Origin: Clostridia bacterium
GTDB lineage: Bacteria > Bacillota > Clostridia > Christensenellales > Borkfalkiaceae
DNA: 16,492 nucleotides
Direction of reading: 5' to 3'
Assembly (NCBI GenBank): GCA_900770945.1
Contig: CAAGME010000047.1
Span: 1-16,492, forward strand
The notes under the pieces were generated by a model. It searched no databases, was not told the origin of the DNA, and worked only from the letters and a program-made list of their open reading frames with translations. This document shows, one piece after another, positions 1-7,424 of this stretch (position 1 is the first letter of the stretch; each line of letters begins with the position of its first letter). Both the position numbers and the translations under genes were made by a program.

Positions 1-115
1 AGCAGCAGCCTGAAAAATCATTGCGGTTGGCGGTCAATTCACCGTGCGAATAGCACTGCAAGTAATATGCCCTTTTAGGGCTACCACAAACTACGCGTTG
101 AACGCGTAGTTCTGA
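1..115 (+). mobile_element. Right-end remnant of an IS200/IS605-like element (partial)
   Basis: Two stem-loops lie in tandem. The first is GCCCT-TTT-AGGGC at 69-81. The second has 10-base arms at 90-99 and 101-110 (ACTACGCGTT / AACGCGTAGT), followed by TTCTGAT. A small hairpin followed by a larger subterminal hairpin, just after the end of an open frame, resembles the right ends of IS200-type elements, which are recognised as DNA hairpins by the Y1 transposase TnpA. No tnpA is visible. The frame open from base 1 stops at 76-78 and a second frame stops at 11-13, so any transposase tail is only a few codons long and cannot be verified. The matching left-end-like sequence is at 16385-16492. The family assignment is inferred from architecture and recollection of similar elements, not from a database match. 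Confidence 0.5.
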
Positions 116-2263
116 TTATCTCAAATCTTTTACGAAGCGGGTAGCGTCGTTTTTGATAAGCGATGAATATTCTGTCGGGCTTTTGAAACGTAATTCAAAA
201 TAGCAAGACTTGATTTTGTAGCGGGTGATGAGGTAGGCGTTGCTGCGCTCGTCTTTGTATTCGAGCTTGCCGTCGTAAGCGCAACGCGAGCAAGAAGAAT
301 TTTTTGCGACTTTGTACGGGCAGTGAACCATAGTCATGAGCGGCGGATTGCCGAGATACGTTGCTCCCGCCGTTTTAACTTTTTCTATCGAGGAAATACA
401 GTCCTTAAACCCCGAATCCAAAAGCGACTTTATGGTAAAATCGTTAAAAATATTCAATCCCGTTCCCGCAACGCAGTCGCATATTTTCAAGAACGAAAAG
501 CCGTAATAATTGTTTGCTACTATGCCGATGTTTTTGCCGCTTTTTTTAATCGATTCGACAAGAGAATAAAGATAATCGGTTTCGTCGCCGCTCGCAACGG
601 TCGGCAAGTTAAGGTAAATCGTATCGGCGTAGCCTTTCGCGGATACTTTTTCGATGAGCTTTTTAACGACTTTTTCGGCATAATCGGTAGGCGAAATTAT
701 TATTCTTTCGTCGGCTTTTACCGTAAATTCCGTTTTTTCGTCGATTATTATATAGTTATAAGACGGAAGATTTATTGCTGGAGGTGTCGTAAAATCGGTT
801 AATCGGCTTAACGGATTTTCTGTTGTCGGCGAATTGCTTTTTATAATCGCAGCTTTAAGCTTTGCCGTTGCTTCGCGCCGTACGGCGTTCAAAGCCGAGC
901 GCGGTACAAAAACGCCGTCCGTGTCGAGAGTGAAGCTTTTTAGAATAAAAGGTTCTTCGCCGAATTTTATCGCGCCGCGCGCCGAAAGCTCGTCGAGAGG
1001 GGCTTTTTCGGCTTTTTCACAGACGTTGCCGCAAGCCGTAACGGTTAAGCCGCTTGCCGAAAAAGAAGCTTCAAGAGGTAGCCCGGCTATCGCTTTCACG
1101 GCGCAGTCAACCTCAATTTTGCGTTCCGTCGGCATAACACCGTCCTCAAAAGCCTTGTCGAGCGTGCGAAAAACGATTGAATTTTCCTTTATCGGGCGAA
1201 CGGTGTAAACGTAATATCCGCCGTTTGCAACGTCGGCGTTTCCGACCCCGAGCGTTACGCCGCCGATGTTAAGCCCGTCCCCGGCGGTTATTTGTTCTTT
1301 TGTTTCGATAAAAACGCGGTAAACGTTTTTTAATTTTTTTACTTCTTTTGCTACCCCGATTTTTTTGCCGGCGTAGTCGTTTATTTCGGGGTTTATTATA
1401 TCGTCGCGCTTAAATAGATATGCTTGCTCGTTGTATTTGCCCCTGCTTGAAATTTTACTAAGTGCCTCTATAAGTCGGTTAATCGCGGTTTCTTCGTAAT
1501 TTTCGACGGCGGTTTTATAAAGTTTTACCGCTGCGGCAACGTAAGAGGGGCGTTTAAGTCTGCCTTCGATTTTGAGGCTTGTAACGCCTTTCGAGCATAG
1601 ATACGGCACGTTTTTGGCAAGGCATAAGTCGCTCGGAGAAAGAAGGTACCCGCTTTTTTTGTCGGTTGAATATTTAAGCCTGCAAAGCTGACGGCACAGC
1701 CCGCGGTTTCCGCTTGCTCCGCATTTTACGCTTGAAATATAGCAGTTGCCAGAAAAGCAAACGCATAGCGCGCCTTGAACGAAAAATTCCGTTTCTATCC
1801 CGAGCGATATTATTTTTTTTAAGTCCTCCTCGCTCGTTTCGCGCGACAGTACGACGCGTGTAAAACCTAAGTCTTTAAAGACCTTTGCGGCGTGGTAATT
1901 GTTTACGCCCGCTTGCGTGCTTGCGTGCAGAACGGCGGCAGGGTAACGGCTTTTAATGAGATTTGCCATGCCGAAATCCTGAACGATAAAGGCGTCGATT
2001 TTTGCCTGAACGCACGCGTCGATTGTCTTTAAAAATTCGCCGACTTCCTCGTTTTTTACAAGCGTGTTGACGGTGACGTAAACCTTGACGCAAAAAAGGT
2101 GCGCAAAAGATGTTATTTCGCCGATGTTTTCGTTTGTGAAGTTGTCTGCTTTTATTCTGGCGTTAAAAGAGCTTAGCCCGAGATAAACGGCGTCCGCGCC
2201 CGCGTTGACGGCGGCGTAAAAACTTGCCTTATCTCCCGCCGGAGCAAGAATTTCTGTTTTCAT
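116..2263 (-). CDS. Large U32-family peptidase / RlhA-type rRNA hydroxylation protein
   Basis: The 715-residue product opens with LAPAGDK (6-12) and GADAVYLGL (22-30), the U32 barrel signature. It continues with the cysteine block FSGNC...NRGLC..LCR (C167, C174, C190, C194) and KIEGRLKRPSYVA (231-243). In RlhA/TrhP relatives these four cysteines are thought to hold an Fe-S cluster used for prephenate-dependent hydroxylation of rRNA or tRNA; others are annotated as collagenase-like proteases. The middle (about 375-490) fits the DUF3656 region of long members. A second cysteine set, C648, C658, C661 and C687, looks like a metal site near the C-terminus. Most relatives, as I recall them, have HGALC before the first cysteine; here it is QGALC (Q163). 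The length suits the long clostridial subgroup. The ATG start fits the family N-terminus, but the nearest Shine-Dalgarno-like AAGG is about 15 bases upstream, so translation may be weak. The stop codon touches IS-like sequence. Family is certain; the substrate is not known. Confidence 0.88.
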   Translation of the reverse strand: MKTEILAPAGDKASFYAAVNAGADAVYLGLSSFNARIKADNFTNENIGEITSFAHLFCVKVYVTVNTLVKNEEVGEFLKTIDACVQAKIDAFIVQDFGMANLIKSRYPAAVLHASTQAGVNNYHAAKVFKDLGFTRVVLSRETSEEDLKKIISLGIETEFFVQGALCVCFSGNCYISSVKCGASGNRGLCRQLCRLKYSTDKKSGYLLSPSDLCLAKNVPYLCSKGVTSLKIEGRLKRPSYVAAAVKLYKTAVENYEETAINRLIEALSKISSRGKYNEQAYLFKRDDIINPEINDYAGKKIGVAKEVKKLKNVYRVFIETKEQITAGDGLNIGGVTLGVGNADVANGGYYVYTVRPIKENSIVFRTLDKAFEDGVMPTERKIEVDCAVKAIAGLPLEASFSASGLTVTACGNVCEKAEKAPLDELSARGAIKFGEEPFILKSFTLDTDGVFVPRSALNAVRREATAKLKAAIIKSNSPTTENPLSRLTDFTTPPAINLPSYNYIIIDEKTEFTVKADERIIISPTDYAEKVVKKLIEKVSAKGYADTIYLNLPTVASGDETDYLYSLVESIKKSGKNIGIVANNYYGFSFLKICDCVAGTGLNIFNDFTIKSLLDSGFKDCISSIEKVKTAGATYLGNPPLMTMVHCPYKVAKNSSCSRCAYDGKLEYKDERSNAYLITRYKIKSCYFELRFKSPTEYSSLIKNDATRFVKDLR

Positions 2264-2296
2264 GTTATGTGCAAATTACCTTGTTTAATTAGTTAA

Positions 2297-2325
2297 AGTA
2301 TAACAAATTCGGCGTAAAAAAGCAA
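2297..2325 (-). promoter_or_regulatory. Sigma-A promoter of the U32 gene
   Basis: Reading the minus strand, a -35 box TTGCTT (2320-2325) and a -10 box TATACT (2297-2302) are separated by exactly 17 bases. Transcription would start near 2290, giving a leader of about 27 bases before the ATG at 2263. Confidence 0.75.
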
Positions 2326-2351
2326 AATTTTGTTAAGGGATTTTAAAAAGC

Positions 2352-2380
2352 TTTACTATATTCTCTAAAAATGCTAAAAT
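2352..2380 (+). promoter_or_regulatory. Probable bioY promoter
   Basis: A -35 box TTTACT (2352-2357) and a -10 box TAAAAT (2375-2380) are separated by 17 bases. The start point would be near 2387, leaving a leader under 30 bases, which is too short for a biotin or other riboswitch. An inverted repeat begins inside the -10 box. Confidence 0.5.
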
Positions 2381-2415
2381 ACAAACGAAAATTCTAACAA
2401 AGGAAGTGTTTGTAT
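2379..2415 (+). promoter_or_regulatory. Inverted repeat over the bioY -10, RBS and start codon
   Basis: ATACAAAC (2379-2386) and GTTTGTAT (2408-2415) are perfect 8-base inverted arms separated by 21 bases. The interval contains the ribosome-binding site AGGAAG (2401-2406), and the right arm includes the first two bases of the bioY ATG. It could be an operator, or an mRNA hairpin that presents or hides the ribosome-binding site. The arms do not match the TTGTTAACC-type half-sites I would expect for BirA. Confidence 0.4.
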
Positions 2416-2998
2416 GGATAACAAAACCGCAATAACGCCCGAAGAGGGCAAAAAACAATCCGTAAAAACAAGAAAGAATCTGACCAAGGACATTGCTTAC
2501 ACGGGCTTGGCTGCCGCAGTGATTTGCGTACTTGCGCCTTTGTCGATTCCGATAGGAACTATCCCCGTGTCGCTTGCGACGCTTGCCGTGTTTTTCGTCT
2601 CCGCCACGCTCGGATGGAAAAAAGGAACGATTGCAGTCGCCGTATATATTCTTCTCGGCTTGACCGGGCTTCCCGTTTTTGCGTCTTTTAAGGGTGGCGC
2701 GGGCGTAATCGCAGGTCCTACCGGCGGGTACGTGCTTGGCTACGTACCGTGCGCGTTTTTGACGGGGCTTTTGGTCGACTTGTTCGGAAAACATAAATTC
2801 GTTTATCCGCTCGCTATGATTTCGGGACTTGCCGCTTGCTATCTTTTCGGAACGGTTTGGTATTCGATAAGCCAGCAAGTTGCTTTCGTTGCCGCGCTTT
2901 CCGTGTGCGTCGTGCCGTTTCTTATCTTCGACGCAGTTAAAATCGTTGCGGCTTCCGCGCTGTCAATCATTATTCGCGGAATAGTTTTTAAAAAATAA
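2414..2998 (+). CDS. bioY: BioY, biotin-specific ECF transporter S-component
   Basis: The 194-residue protein is an integral membrane substrate-binding subunit for biotin uptake. After a hydrophilic lead of about 26 residues there are about six hydrophobic segments. The BioY signature GPTGGYVLGYVPCAF spans 101-115, and PFLIFDAVKIVAA near 168-180 matches the family's C-terminal P-F-x-x-x-D-x-x-K pattern. Solitary BioY proteins in Firmicutes usually plug into a shared EcfT-EcfA-EcfA' energizing module. No bioM or bioN homologue is next to it, so that module is inferred to be elsewhere. The ATG at 2414 has AGGAAG seven bases upstream. The gene is divergent from the U32 gene, with separate promoters in the 150-base gap. 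Biotin scavenging, and perhaps auxotrophy, is an inference: no biotin synthesis genes are in the window. Confidence 0.93.
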   Translation: MDNKTAITPEEGKKQSVKTRKNLTKDIAYTGLAAAVICVLAPLSIPIGTIPVSLATLAVFFVSATLGWKKGTIAVAVYILLGLTGLPVFASFKGGAGVIAGPTGGYVLGYVPCAFLTGLLVDLFGKHKFVYPLAMISGLAACYLFGTVWYSISQQVAFVAALSVCVVPFLIFDAVKIVAASALSIIIRGIVFKK

Positions 2999-3020
2999 AA
3001 TTGTCGATAATCGACTTATA

Positions 3021-3062
3021 GACGGGTTTTTTGTCGTTATGGCGAATTAAACCCGTCATTTT
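3021..3062 (+). terminator. Weak terminator-like hairpin after bioY
   Basis: GACGGGTTT (3021-3029) pairs with AAACCCGTC (3049-3057) around a 19-base loop, followed only by ATTTTA. The short T tract makes it a poor intrinsic terminator, so partial read-through from bioY into the MFS gene is possible. A smaller palindrome, GTCGA-TAA-TCGAC, lies at 3003-3015 just after the bioY stop. Confidence 0.4.
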
Positions 3063-3115
3063 AAAAGAGAACGCTTTAAAGAAAAAAAGCGTATACTGAA
3101 AAAGGATATATTCAA

Positions 3116-4324
3116 ATGCTTACTTCCTACAACTCGACGGTGAGAGCTTGTTTTGTCGGGTACATAGTGCAGGCGATTGCGAACGTTTTTGCGCCGCTTC
3201 TTTTTTTGACGTTCATAAACGATTACGGTTTGGGGCTTGAACAGGTAACGCTTTTAACGACGATAAACTTCGGCGTTCAGCTTGTTATAGATTTTGCTTC
3301 GGCGTTTTTCGTGGATAAAATCGGGTACAGACTTTCAATGATTTTAGCCCACGCGTTCGCTTCTCTCGGGCTTATATTTTTGTCGTTTCTGCCGGACGTT
3401 ATGCCGGCTTTTATCGGGCTTTTGATTTCGGTGTTTTTTTACGCCATCGGCGGCGGACTGTTGGAAGTCGTGGTAAGCCCCGTCGTAGAAGCGTGTCCGG
3501 GCGAAAACAAGGACAAAAGAATGAGTTTGCTTCACTCTTTTTACAGTTGGGGAAGCGTTGCCGTAATCGCGTTTTCGAGCTTGTTTTTCTATCTTTTCGG
3601 AGTTGAAAACAGAAGGATTTTGTGTCTTTTGTGGGCGGTCGTGCCGATTTTGAACGGTATAACGTTTCTTTTCGTGCCGCTTAACGATATCGTCGAAGAG
3701 GGCGAAAAGGGGCTTGGCGTTAAAGAAGTCGTCAAAAACAAATATTTTTTAGCCTTTGCGGTAGTTATTCTGTGTGCGGGCGCAACCGAAGCCGCCGTGG
3801 CGCAGTGGGCAAGTTCGTTTGTCGAAAAAAGTCTTGCGCTCCCCAAAGCTTTGGGCGACATTTTAGGTCCGTGTCTTTTTGCCGCGAGCATGGGACTTAG
3901 TCGTTTACTGTACGGAAAAAGCAAAAGCAAAAAGAATTTGTTCAAGGTTATGGCTTTCGGCGGCGCGGGGTGTATCGTCGCGTATGCGCTCATCGTCTTT
4001 GCTCCGCTTGACTTAGCCGCGCTTTTCGGCATGGCTTTATGCGGTTTTTCGGTCGGCGTGCTTTGGCCCGGGACGTTCAGCGCGGCGTCTATGAGGGTCA
4101 AAAACGGCGGTAACGCAATGTTCGCGCTCCTTGCGTTAGCGGGCGATATAGGCTGTATGTGCGGACCTACGCTCGTAGGATTTACTTCTAAAATTTTTAA
4201 CGAAAACTTGCGCTTCGGTATTTTGTTCGCTTTAGTTTTTCCCCTCGTGCTTACGGTTATACTTGTTCTTTTGAGAAAAAACACCGTAAAAAAAGCGGCG
4301 GAAAAAACCGCCGATAAAGAATAA
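3116..4324 (+). CDS. Major facilitator superfamily permease
   Basis: This 402-residue membrane protein has the twelve-helix profile of MFS secondary transporters. The loop after the second helix carries DKIGYR (67-72), a version of the G-x-x-x-D-x-x-G-R motif A. Charged residues interrupt the hydrophobic run near 130-140 and 190-210; the latter (EEGEKGLGVKEVVKNK) is the expected cytoplasmic loop between the two six-helix halves. The C-terminus is a short lysine-rich tail. AAAGGA at 3101-3106 lies nine bases before the ATG and supports this start. I see no convincing promoter in the 117-base gap from bioY: a TATACT at 3092-3097 is too close to the gene to leave a ribosome-binding site. It may therefore be co-transcribed with bioY. 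The substrate cannot be told from sequence; the layout resembles sugar or drug-efflux MFS proteins without identifying either. Confidence 0.85.
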   Translation: MLTSYNSTVRACFVGYIVQAIANVFAPLLFLTFINDYGLGLEQVTLLTTINFGVQLVIDFASAFFVDKIGYRLSMILAHAFASLGLIFLSFLPDVMPAFIGLLISVFFYAIGGGLLEVVVSPVVEACPGENKDKRMSLLHSFYSWGSVAVIAFSSLFFYLFGVENRRILCLLWAVVPILNGITFLFVPLNDIVEEGEKGLGVKEVVKNKYFLAFAVVILCAGATEAAVAQWASSFVEKSLALPKALGDILGPCLFAASMGLSRLLYGKSKSKKNLFKVMAFGGAGCIVAYALIVFAPLDLAALFGMALCGFSVGVLWPGTFSAASMRVKNGGNAMFALLALAGDIGCMCGPTLVGFTSKIFNENLRFGILFALVFPLVLTVILVLLRKNTVKKAAEKTADKE

Positions 4325-4331
4325 TCTATAT

Positions 4332-4378
4332 AAAAAGTCCGCGTATATAGCCGTTAATCGACAGTAGGACTTTTTTTT
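4332..4378. terminator. Bidirectional terminator between convergent genes
   Basis: AAAAAGTCC (4332-4340) pairs with GGACTTTTT (4367-4375) around a 26-base loop, and T8 follows at 4371-4378. On the opposite strand the same stem ends in TTTTTA. It lies between the stops of the MFS gene (+, 4324) and the zinc peptidase (-, 4384) and can serve both. Confidence 0.8.
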
Positions 4379-4383
4379 GGGGC

Positions 4384-5109
4384 TTAATCGTTGCGCTTTC
4401 TCAGCGAGGCAAGAATGAGAAGGAACCGTAAAAGGTATAGGAGTGAAACGACGAGGGAAGCAACGTATGTCAAAGCCGCCGCAGTCAAAACCCTGCGCGC
4501 GCCCGAAAGTTCCTTTCCTTCGAGAAAGTTCTCTTCTTTAAGCATTTTCATCGCTCTCGACGATGCGCCTATTTCGACCGGAAGCGTTACGAGCGCGAAC
4601 ACGGTGGAGAGCGAATACAAAAGTATTCCGAACGCAAGGACGTACGAACCGAAGTTTTCGGAGCCCGCTAAAATCCATTCGAGAATCAGCCCGATTATGG
4701 CGACGGGTACCGCGGCGCGGGAGCCTATGTTCGTGACGGGTACGAGAAACGAACGTAGCTTTAAAAAGAAACTGTTTTCGTACTGTTGGCAAGCATGCCC
4801 GCATTCGTGCGCCGCAACGCCGAGGGCGGCGATGCTCGAGGAACCGAACACGTTTTCGGAAAGCGACAAAACGTCCGTTTTAGGGTCGTAATTGTCGGTC
4901 AGCGTTCCGGAAGTCGGTTGAACGCTCACGCCTGTGCAATTGTGGTCGCGGAGCATCTTTCGGCTTGCTTCGTCCGCCGTAATCCCGGATGACGCGTTGC
5001 GCTTAGAATACTTTGAAAAAGCAATTTTCACGAGAATCTGAGCAATGAACGCGAAAATTATCCCGGGGATTAAAATTATGAGCGAGCCGTAATAGAGTAT
5101 GTATAGCAA
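4384..5109 (-). CDS. yugP: Membrane zinc metallopeptidase, YugP family
   Basis: The 241-residue protein has the zinc-protease motif HECGH at 101-105, within GVAAHECGHACQ, preceded by YDPKTDVLSLSENVFG, which is characteristic of the YugP (Zn_peptidase_2) family. H101 and H105 should bind zinc with E102 as the catalytic base. E179 in LPVEIGASSRA is the likely third ligand; relatives usually read VE-(F/Y)-(D/N)-A-S, so the glycine here is slightly off-pattern. A hydrophobic segment at 8-30 and three more between 120 and 235 place it in the membrane. The start is TTG at 5109: an in-frame stop lies just upstream, no ATG is nearby, and GAGAGG at 5118-5123 sits eight bases before it. The physiological substrate of the family is not established. 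It forms its own transcription unit. Confidence 0.9.
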   Translation of the reverse strand: MLYILYYGSLIILIPGIIFAFIAQILVKIAFSKYSKRNASSGITADEASRKMLRDHNCTGVSVQPTSGTLTDNYDPKTDVLSLSENVFGSSSIAALGVAAHECGHACQQYENSFFLKLRSFLVPVTNIGSRAAVPVAIIGLILEWILAGSENFGSYVLAFGILLYSLSTVFALVTLPVEIGASSRAMKMLKEENFLEGKELSGARRVLTAAALTYVASLVVSLLYLLRFLLILASLRKRND

Positions 5110-5142
5110 AATAATTACCTCTCAAAATCCTTATTACTCATA

Positions 5143-5171
5143 AGTATACATTGAAATCCCTTTTTTGTCAA
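5143..5171 (-). promoter_or_regulatory. Consensus promoter of the YugP gene
   Basis: On the minus strand a perfect -35 TTGACA (5166-5171) and a -10 TATACT (5143-5148) are separated by 17 bases. This predicts strong constitutive expression from a start near 5136. Confidence 0.85.
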
Positions 5172-5179
5172 TCGTAAAT

Positions 5180-5234
5180 CGATACGTTGCGGCGAGTAGT
5201 TTGCCCCGAGCCTGTACTGCGTTATCGTTTTTTT
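5180..5234 (+). terminator. Orphan hairpin with T7 tract in the intergenic region
   Basis: The gap between the divergent YugP and dehydratase genes (5110-5431) holds no convincing gene. On the plus strand CGATACG (5180-5186) can pair with CGTTATCG (5220-5227, one bulged T), with an inner AGTA/TACT helix, and T7 follows at 5228-5234. No plus-strand gene lies upstream, so if real it would end a small RNA or a stray transcript. A palindrome TTGTATACAA lies at 5233-5242. The helix is interrupted and the call is tentative. Confidence 0.25.
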
Positions 5235-5333
5235 GTATACAACAGCCTAAAAGAGGACAAGTTGAAGCGCGGTTTAGGGATAAAGGGCGGGATATTGAAT
5301 ATTCAAGAAAACAAAAAGCTTATACTAAAAGCG

Positions 5334-5362
5334 TTGACTTAAAACCGACTTTATGATATTAT
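5334..5362 (+). promoter_or_regulatory. Promoter of the CapD-type dehydratase gene
   Basis: TTGACT (5334-5339) and TATTAT (5357-5362) are separated by 17 bases. The start near 5369 gives a leader of about 63 bases before the chosen ATG at 5432. Confidence 0.75.
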
Positions 5363-5431
5363 AATCAATACAAAGACATTTTTCGACTTGATTTTCGTTT
5401 GTTCGACATCTTAGCCGATTTTCAGGAGAAT

Positions 5432-7288
5432 ATGAGGAATTACAGCAAAAAGATTTTTAAATACTTCGTAATGATAGGTTGTGACCTTTTATCGGTGTTT
5501 TTCGCCACCGCGCTCGTTTACTTTTCCCGTAACGACAACGACTTGGGAGGGTTTTTCTCCAAAGTCTGGCTTGTCCTTTTAATTTGCGCGGCGATAAAAG
5601 TTCTCATTCTTTTTTTGTGCCATCAATACTCGTATATTTTAAAAAATTACAGTATCAAGGGCGCGATATGGCTTACCGCGGGATACGCCGTAATTTTCGT
5701 GATTTTTATAATATTCGTCGCGATAAACAAGAAAAACGGCGGAACGATACTCTTCCGCGGCTTGCTTTTGTATATCGCAATCGATTATATAGTTACTCTT
5801 GCGTTAAGGTTTTCCGTAAGGCTTAAAAACGCGATAATCCAATATATACGGCGGGCTGCATCCGGGGACAAGAAAAGAATTATCGTGGTGGGCGCGGGCG
5901 ACGCGGGCGCGACGATTGTTAAGGAAATGCTTTATTCCGACAAAACCAATCGCTATCCCGTCGCGCTTATCGACGACGATTTGTCGAAAAAAGGCTCGAC
6001 CATAGAGGGCGTTAAGGTCGTAGGCACGACGGACGAATTGAAAAAAATCTACGAAAAATACGATGCGGACGGAATAATCGTGGCAATGCCGGCAGTCCCG
6101 GCGGAAAGGCTTAAAGACATTTACGCAAAGTGCCACAAAGTGAGCCGCAACGTGCTTACTCTCCCGGGCGTATACCAACTCGTGAACGGCGTAAAGCTTT
6201 CAAACCTTAAAAAAATCGATATGCAGGACCTTTTGGGCAGAGAACCCGTAAAGGTCAATCTCGACGAAATTATGGGGTATATCGAGCATAAGGTCGTACT
6301 CGTTACGGGCGGCGGCGGCTCGATAGGCAGCGAACTTTGCCGTCAGATTGCGACGCATAATCCCGCACAGCTCATTATTCTCGATATTTACGAAAACAAC
6401 ATTTACGACATCGAACAGGAACTCAGATTCAATCATCCGGAAGTAAACCTTTTGACGCTTGTTGCGTCCGTTCGCGACAAGGGCAAGATAGAGGACGTTT
6501 TCAAAAAGTATCGTCCGCAAATAGTGTTTAACGCCGCAGCGCACAAGCACGTTCCGCTTATGGAAACAAGCCCGAACGAAGCCATCAAAAACAACGTGTT
6601 CGGCACGCTCAACGTGGCGACGATGGCGGAAAAATACAAAGCCGACAGATTCGTGCAGATTTCGACGGATAAAGCCGTCAACCCGACAAACATAATGGGT
6701 GCGTCCAAGCGAATGTGCGAAATGATTATTCAGGCGATAGGCAAAAAGAGCGACCATTGCGAATTCGTAGCCGTCAGATTCGGCAACGTTTTAGGCTCCA
6801 ACGGGTCGGTTGTGCCGCTTTTTACGAAACAGATAGAAGCGGGAGGACCGGTAACTCTTACGCACAAGGATATAATAAGATATTTTATGACCATTCCCGA
6901 AGCGGTGAGCCTTGTTTTGCAGTCGGGCGCGTACGCCAAGGGCGGCGAAATTTACGTTCTCGATATGGGTGAACCGGTCAGAATTTACGACATGGCGGTG
7001 AATCTCATACGCCTTTTGGGTCACGAACCGGACAAGGACATAAAGATTGTTTACACGGGGCTTCGCCCGGGCGAAAAGCTTTACGAAGAGCGGCTCATGA
7101 AAGAAGAGGGGCTTAAAAAGACGGCGAACGGCAAAATTTCCGTTGCAAAGCCCATTGACTTCGACGAAGAAAAATTCTTCGCTTCGCTCGATATGCTTTA
7201 TAAAGCAGCATACGCAGAAACGGACGAAATGAAAAAACTCGTACACGAACTCGTACCTACTTACACGATAGACAAAAGATTCGAATAA
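5432..7288 (+). CDS. CapD/WbpM/PglF-type nucleoside-diphosphate-sugar dehydratase, membrane-bound
   Basis: The 618-residue product probably removes water from UDP-N-acetylglucosamine (4,6-dehydratase), the first step to modified amino sugars for capsule, glycan or protein glycosylation. Four N-terminal membrane helices (to about residue 135) precede a first Rossmann fold with VVGAGDAG (about 152-159). The catalytic short-chain-dehydrogenase fold follows, with TGGGGSIG (292-299), NAAAHKHVP and STDKAVNPTNIMGASK. The usual catalytic tyrosine is replaced by M422, with T412, D413, K414 and K426 present, as in PglF and WbpM. Length is normal for the large membrane form. The reading frame is open from a TTG at 5399, but that has no ribosome-binding site; ATG 5432 has AGGAG at 5424-5428, though only three bases away. 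No glycosyltransferase genes are adjacent, so the pathway product is not identifiable. Confidence 0.9.
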   Translation: MRNYSKKIFKYFVMIGCDLLSVFFATALVYFSRNDNDLGGFFSKVWLVLLICAAIKVLILFLCHQYSYILKNYSIKGAIWLTAGYAVIFVIFIIFVAINKKNGGTILFRGLLLYIAIDYIVTLALRFSVRLKNAIIQYIRRAASGDKKRIIVVGAGDAGATIVKEMLYSDKTNRYPVALIDDDLSKKGSTIEGVKVVGTTDELKKIYEKYDADGIIVAMPAVPAERLKDIYAKCHKVSRNVLTLPGVYQLVNGVKLSNLKKIDMQDLLGREPVKVNLDEIMGYIEHKVVLVTGGGGSIGSELCRQIATHNPAQLIILDIYENNIYDIEQELRFNHPEVNLLTLVASVRDKGKIEDVFKKYRPQIVFNAAAHKHVPLMETSPNEAIKNNVFGTLNVATMAEKYKADRFVQISTDKAVNPTNIMGASKRMCEMIIQAIGKKSDHCEFVAVRFGNVLGSNGSVVPLFTKQIEAGGPVTLTHKDIIRYFMTIPEAVSLVLQSGAYAKGGEIYVLDMGEPVRIYDMAVNLIRLLGHEPDKDIKIVYTGLRPGEKLYEERLMKEEGLKKTANGKISVAKPIDFDEEKFFASLDMLYKAAYAETDEMKKLVHELVPTYTIDKRFE

Positions 7289-7295
7289 AAAACGG

Positions 7296-7330
7296 GCGGC
7301 GGCAATAAAATTCCTTGTCGCCGCTCTTTT
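7296..7330 (+). terminator. Intrinsic terminator after the dehydratase gene
   Basis: GCGGCGGCAA (7296-7305) pairs with TTGTCGCCGC (7315-7324), ten pairs including one G-T, around a nine-base loop, followed by TCTTTT. It begins eight bases after the stop codon. Confidence 0.8.
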
Positions 7331-7424
7331 AAAAGCTCTTTTATTTTTTTATTCGTTTGCCGTTTGGCGAAAGCTGTTTTTAATGCCGCAAACTTTTTTT
7401 CGGGTTTTGTTTTAACGTTTTGTT

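Noticed and set aside
1..78. C-terminal fragment of a transposase gene
   Set aside because: Two frames are open to stops at 78 and 13, but the residues are too few to identify, so no CDS is called.
2379..2415. BirA operator at bioY
   Set aside because: The arms (ATACAAAC/GTTTGTAT) and the 21-base spacing do not fit the expected TTGTTAACC-type half-sites with about 15 bases between; kept only as an unassigned inverted repeat.
2333..2878. 181-codon frame antisense to bioY
   Set aside because: Arg/Lys-rich low-information sequence opposite a clear BioY; it also covers the bioY promoter.
3092..3097. TATACT as a -10 box for the MFS gene
   Set aside because: The start would fall inside the ribosome-binding site and no -35 is present at proper spacing.
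3589..4284. 231-codon frame antisense to the MFS gene
   Set aside because: It is the mirror of a codon-biased gene; composition is Pro/Ser/Ala-rich without domain features, and the MFS frame is convincing.
5165..5356. 63-codon plus-strand frame in the YugP-dehydratase gap
   Set aside because: It overlaps both promoters, has no RBS and no family resemblance.
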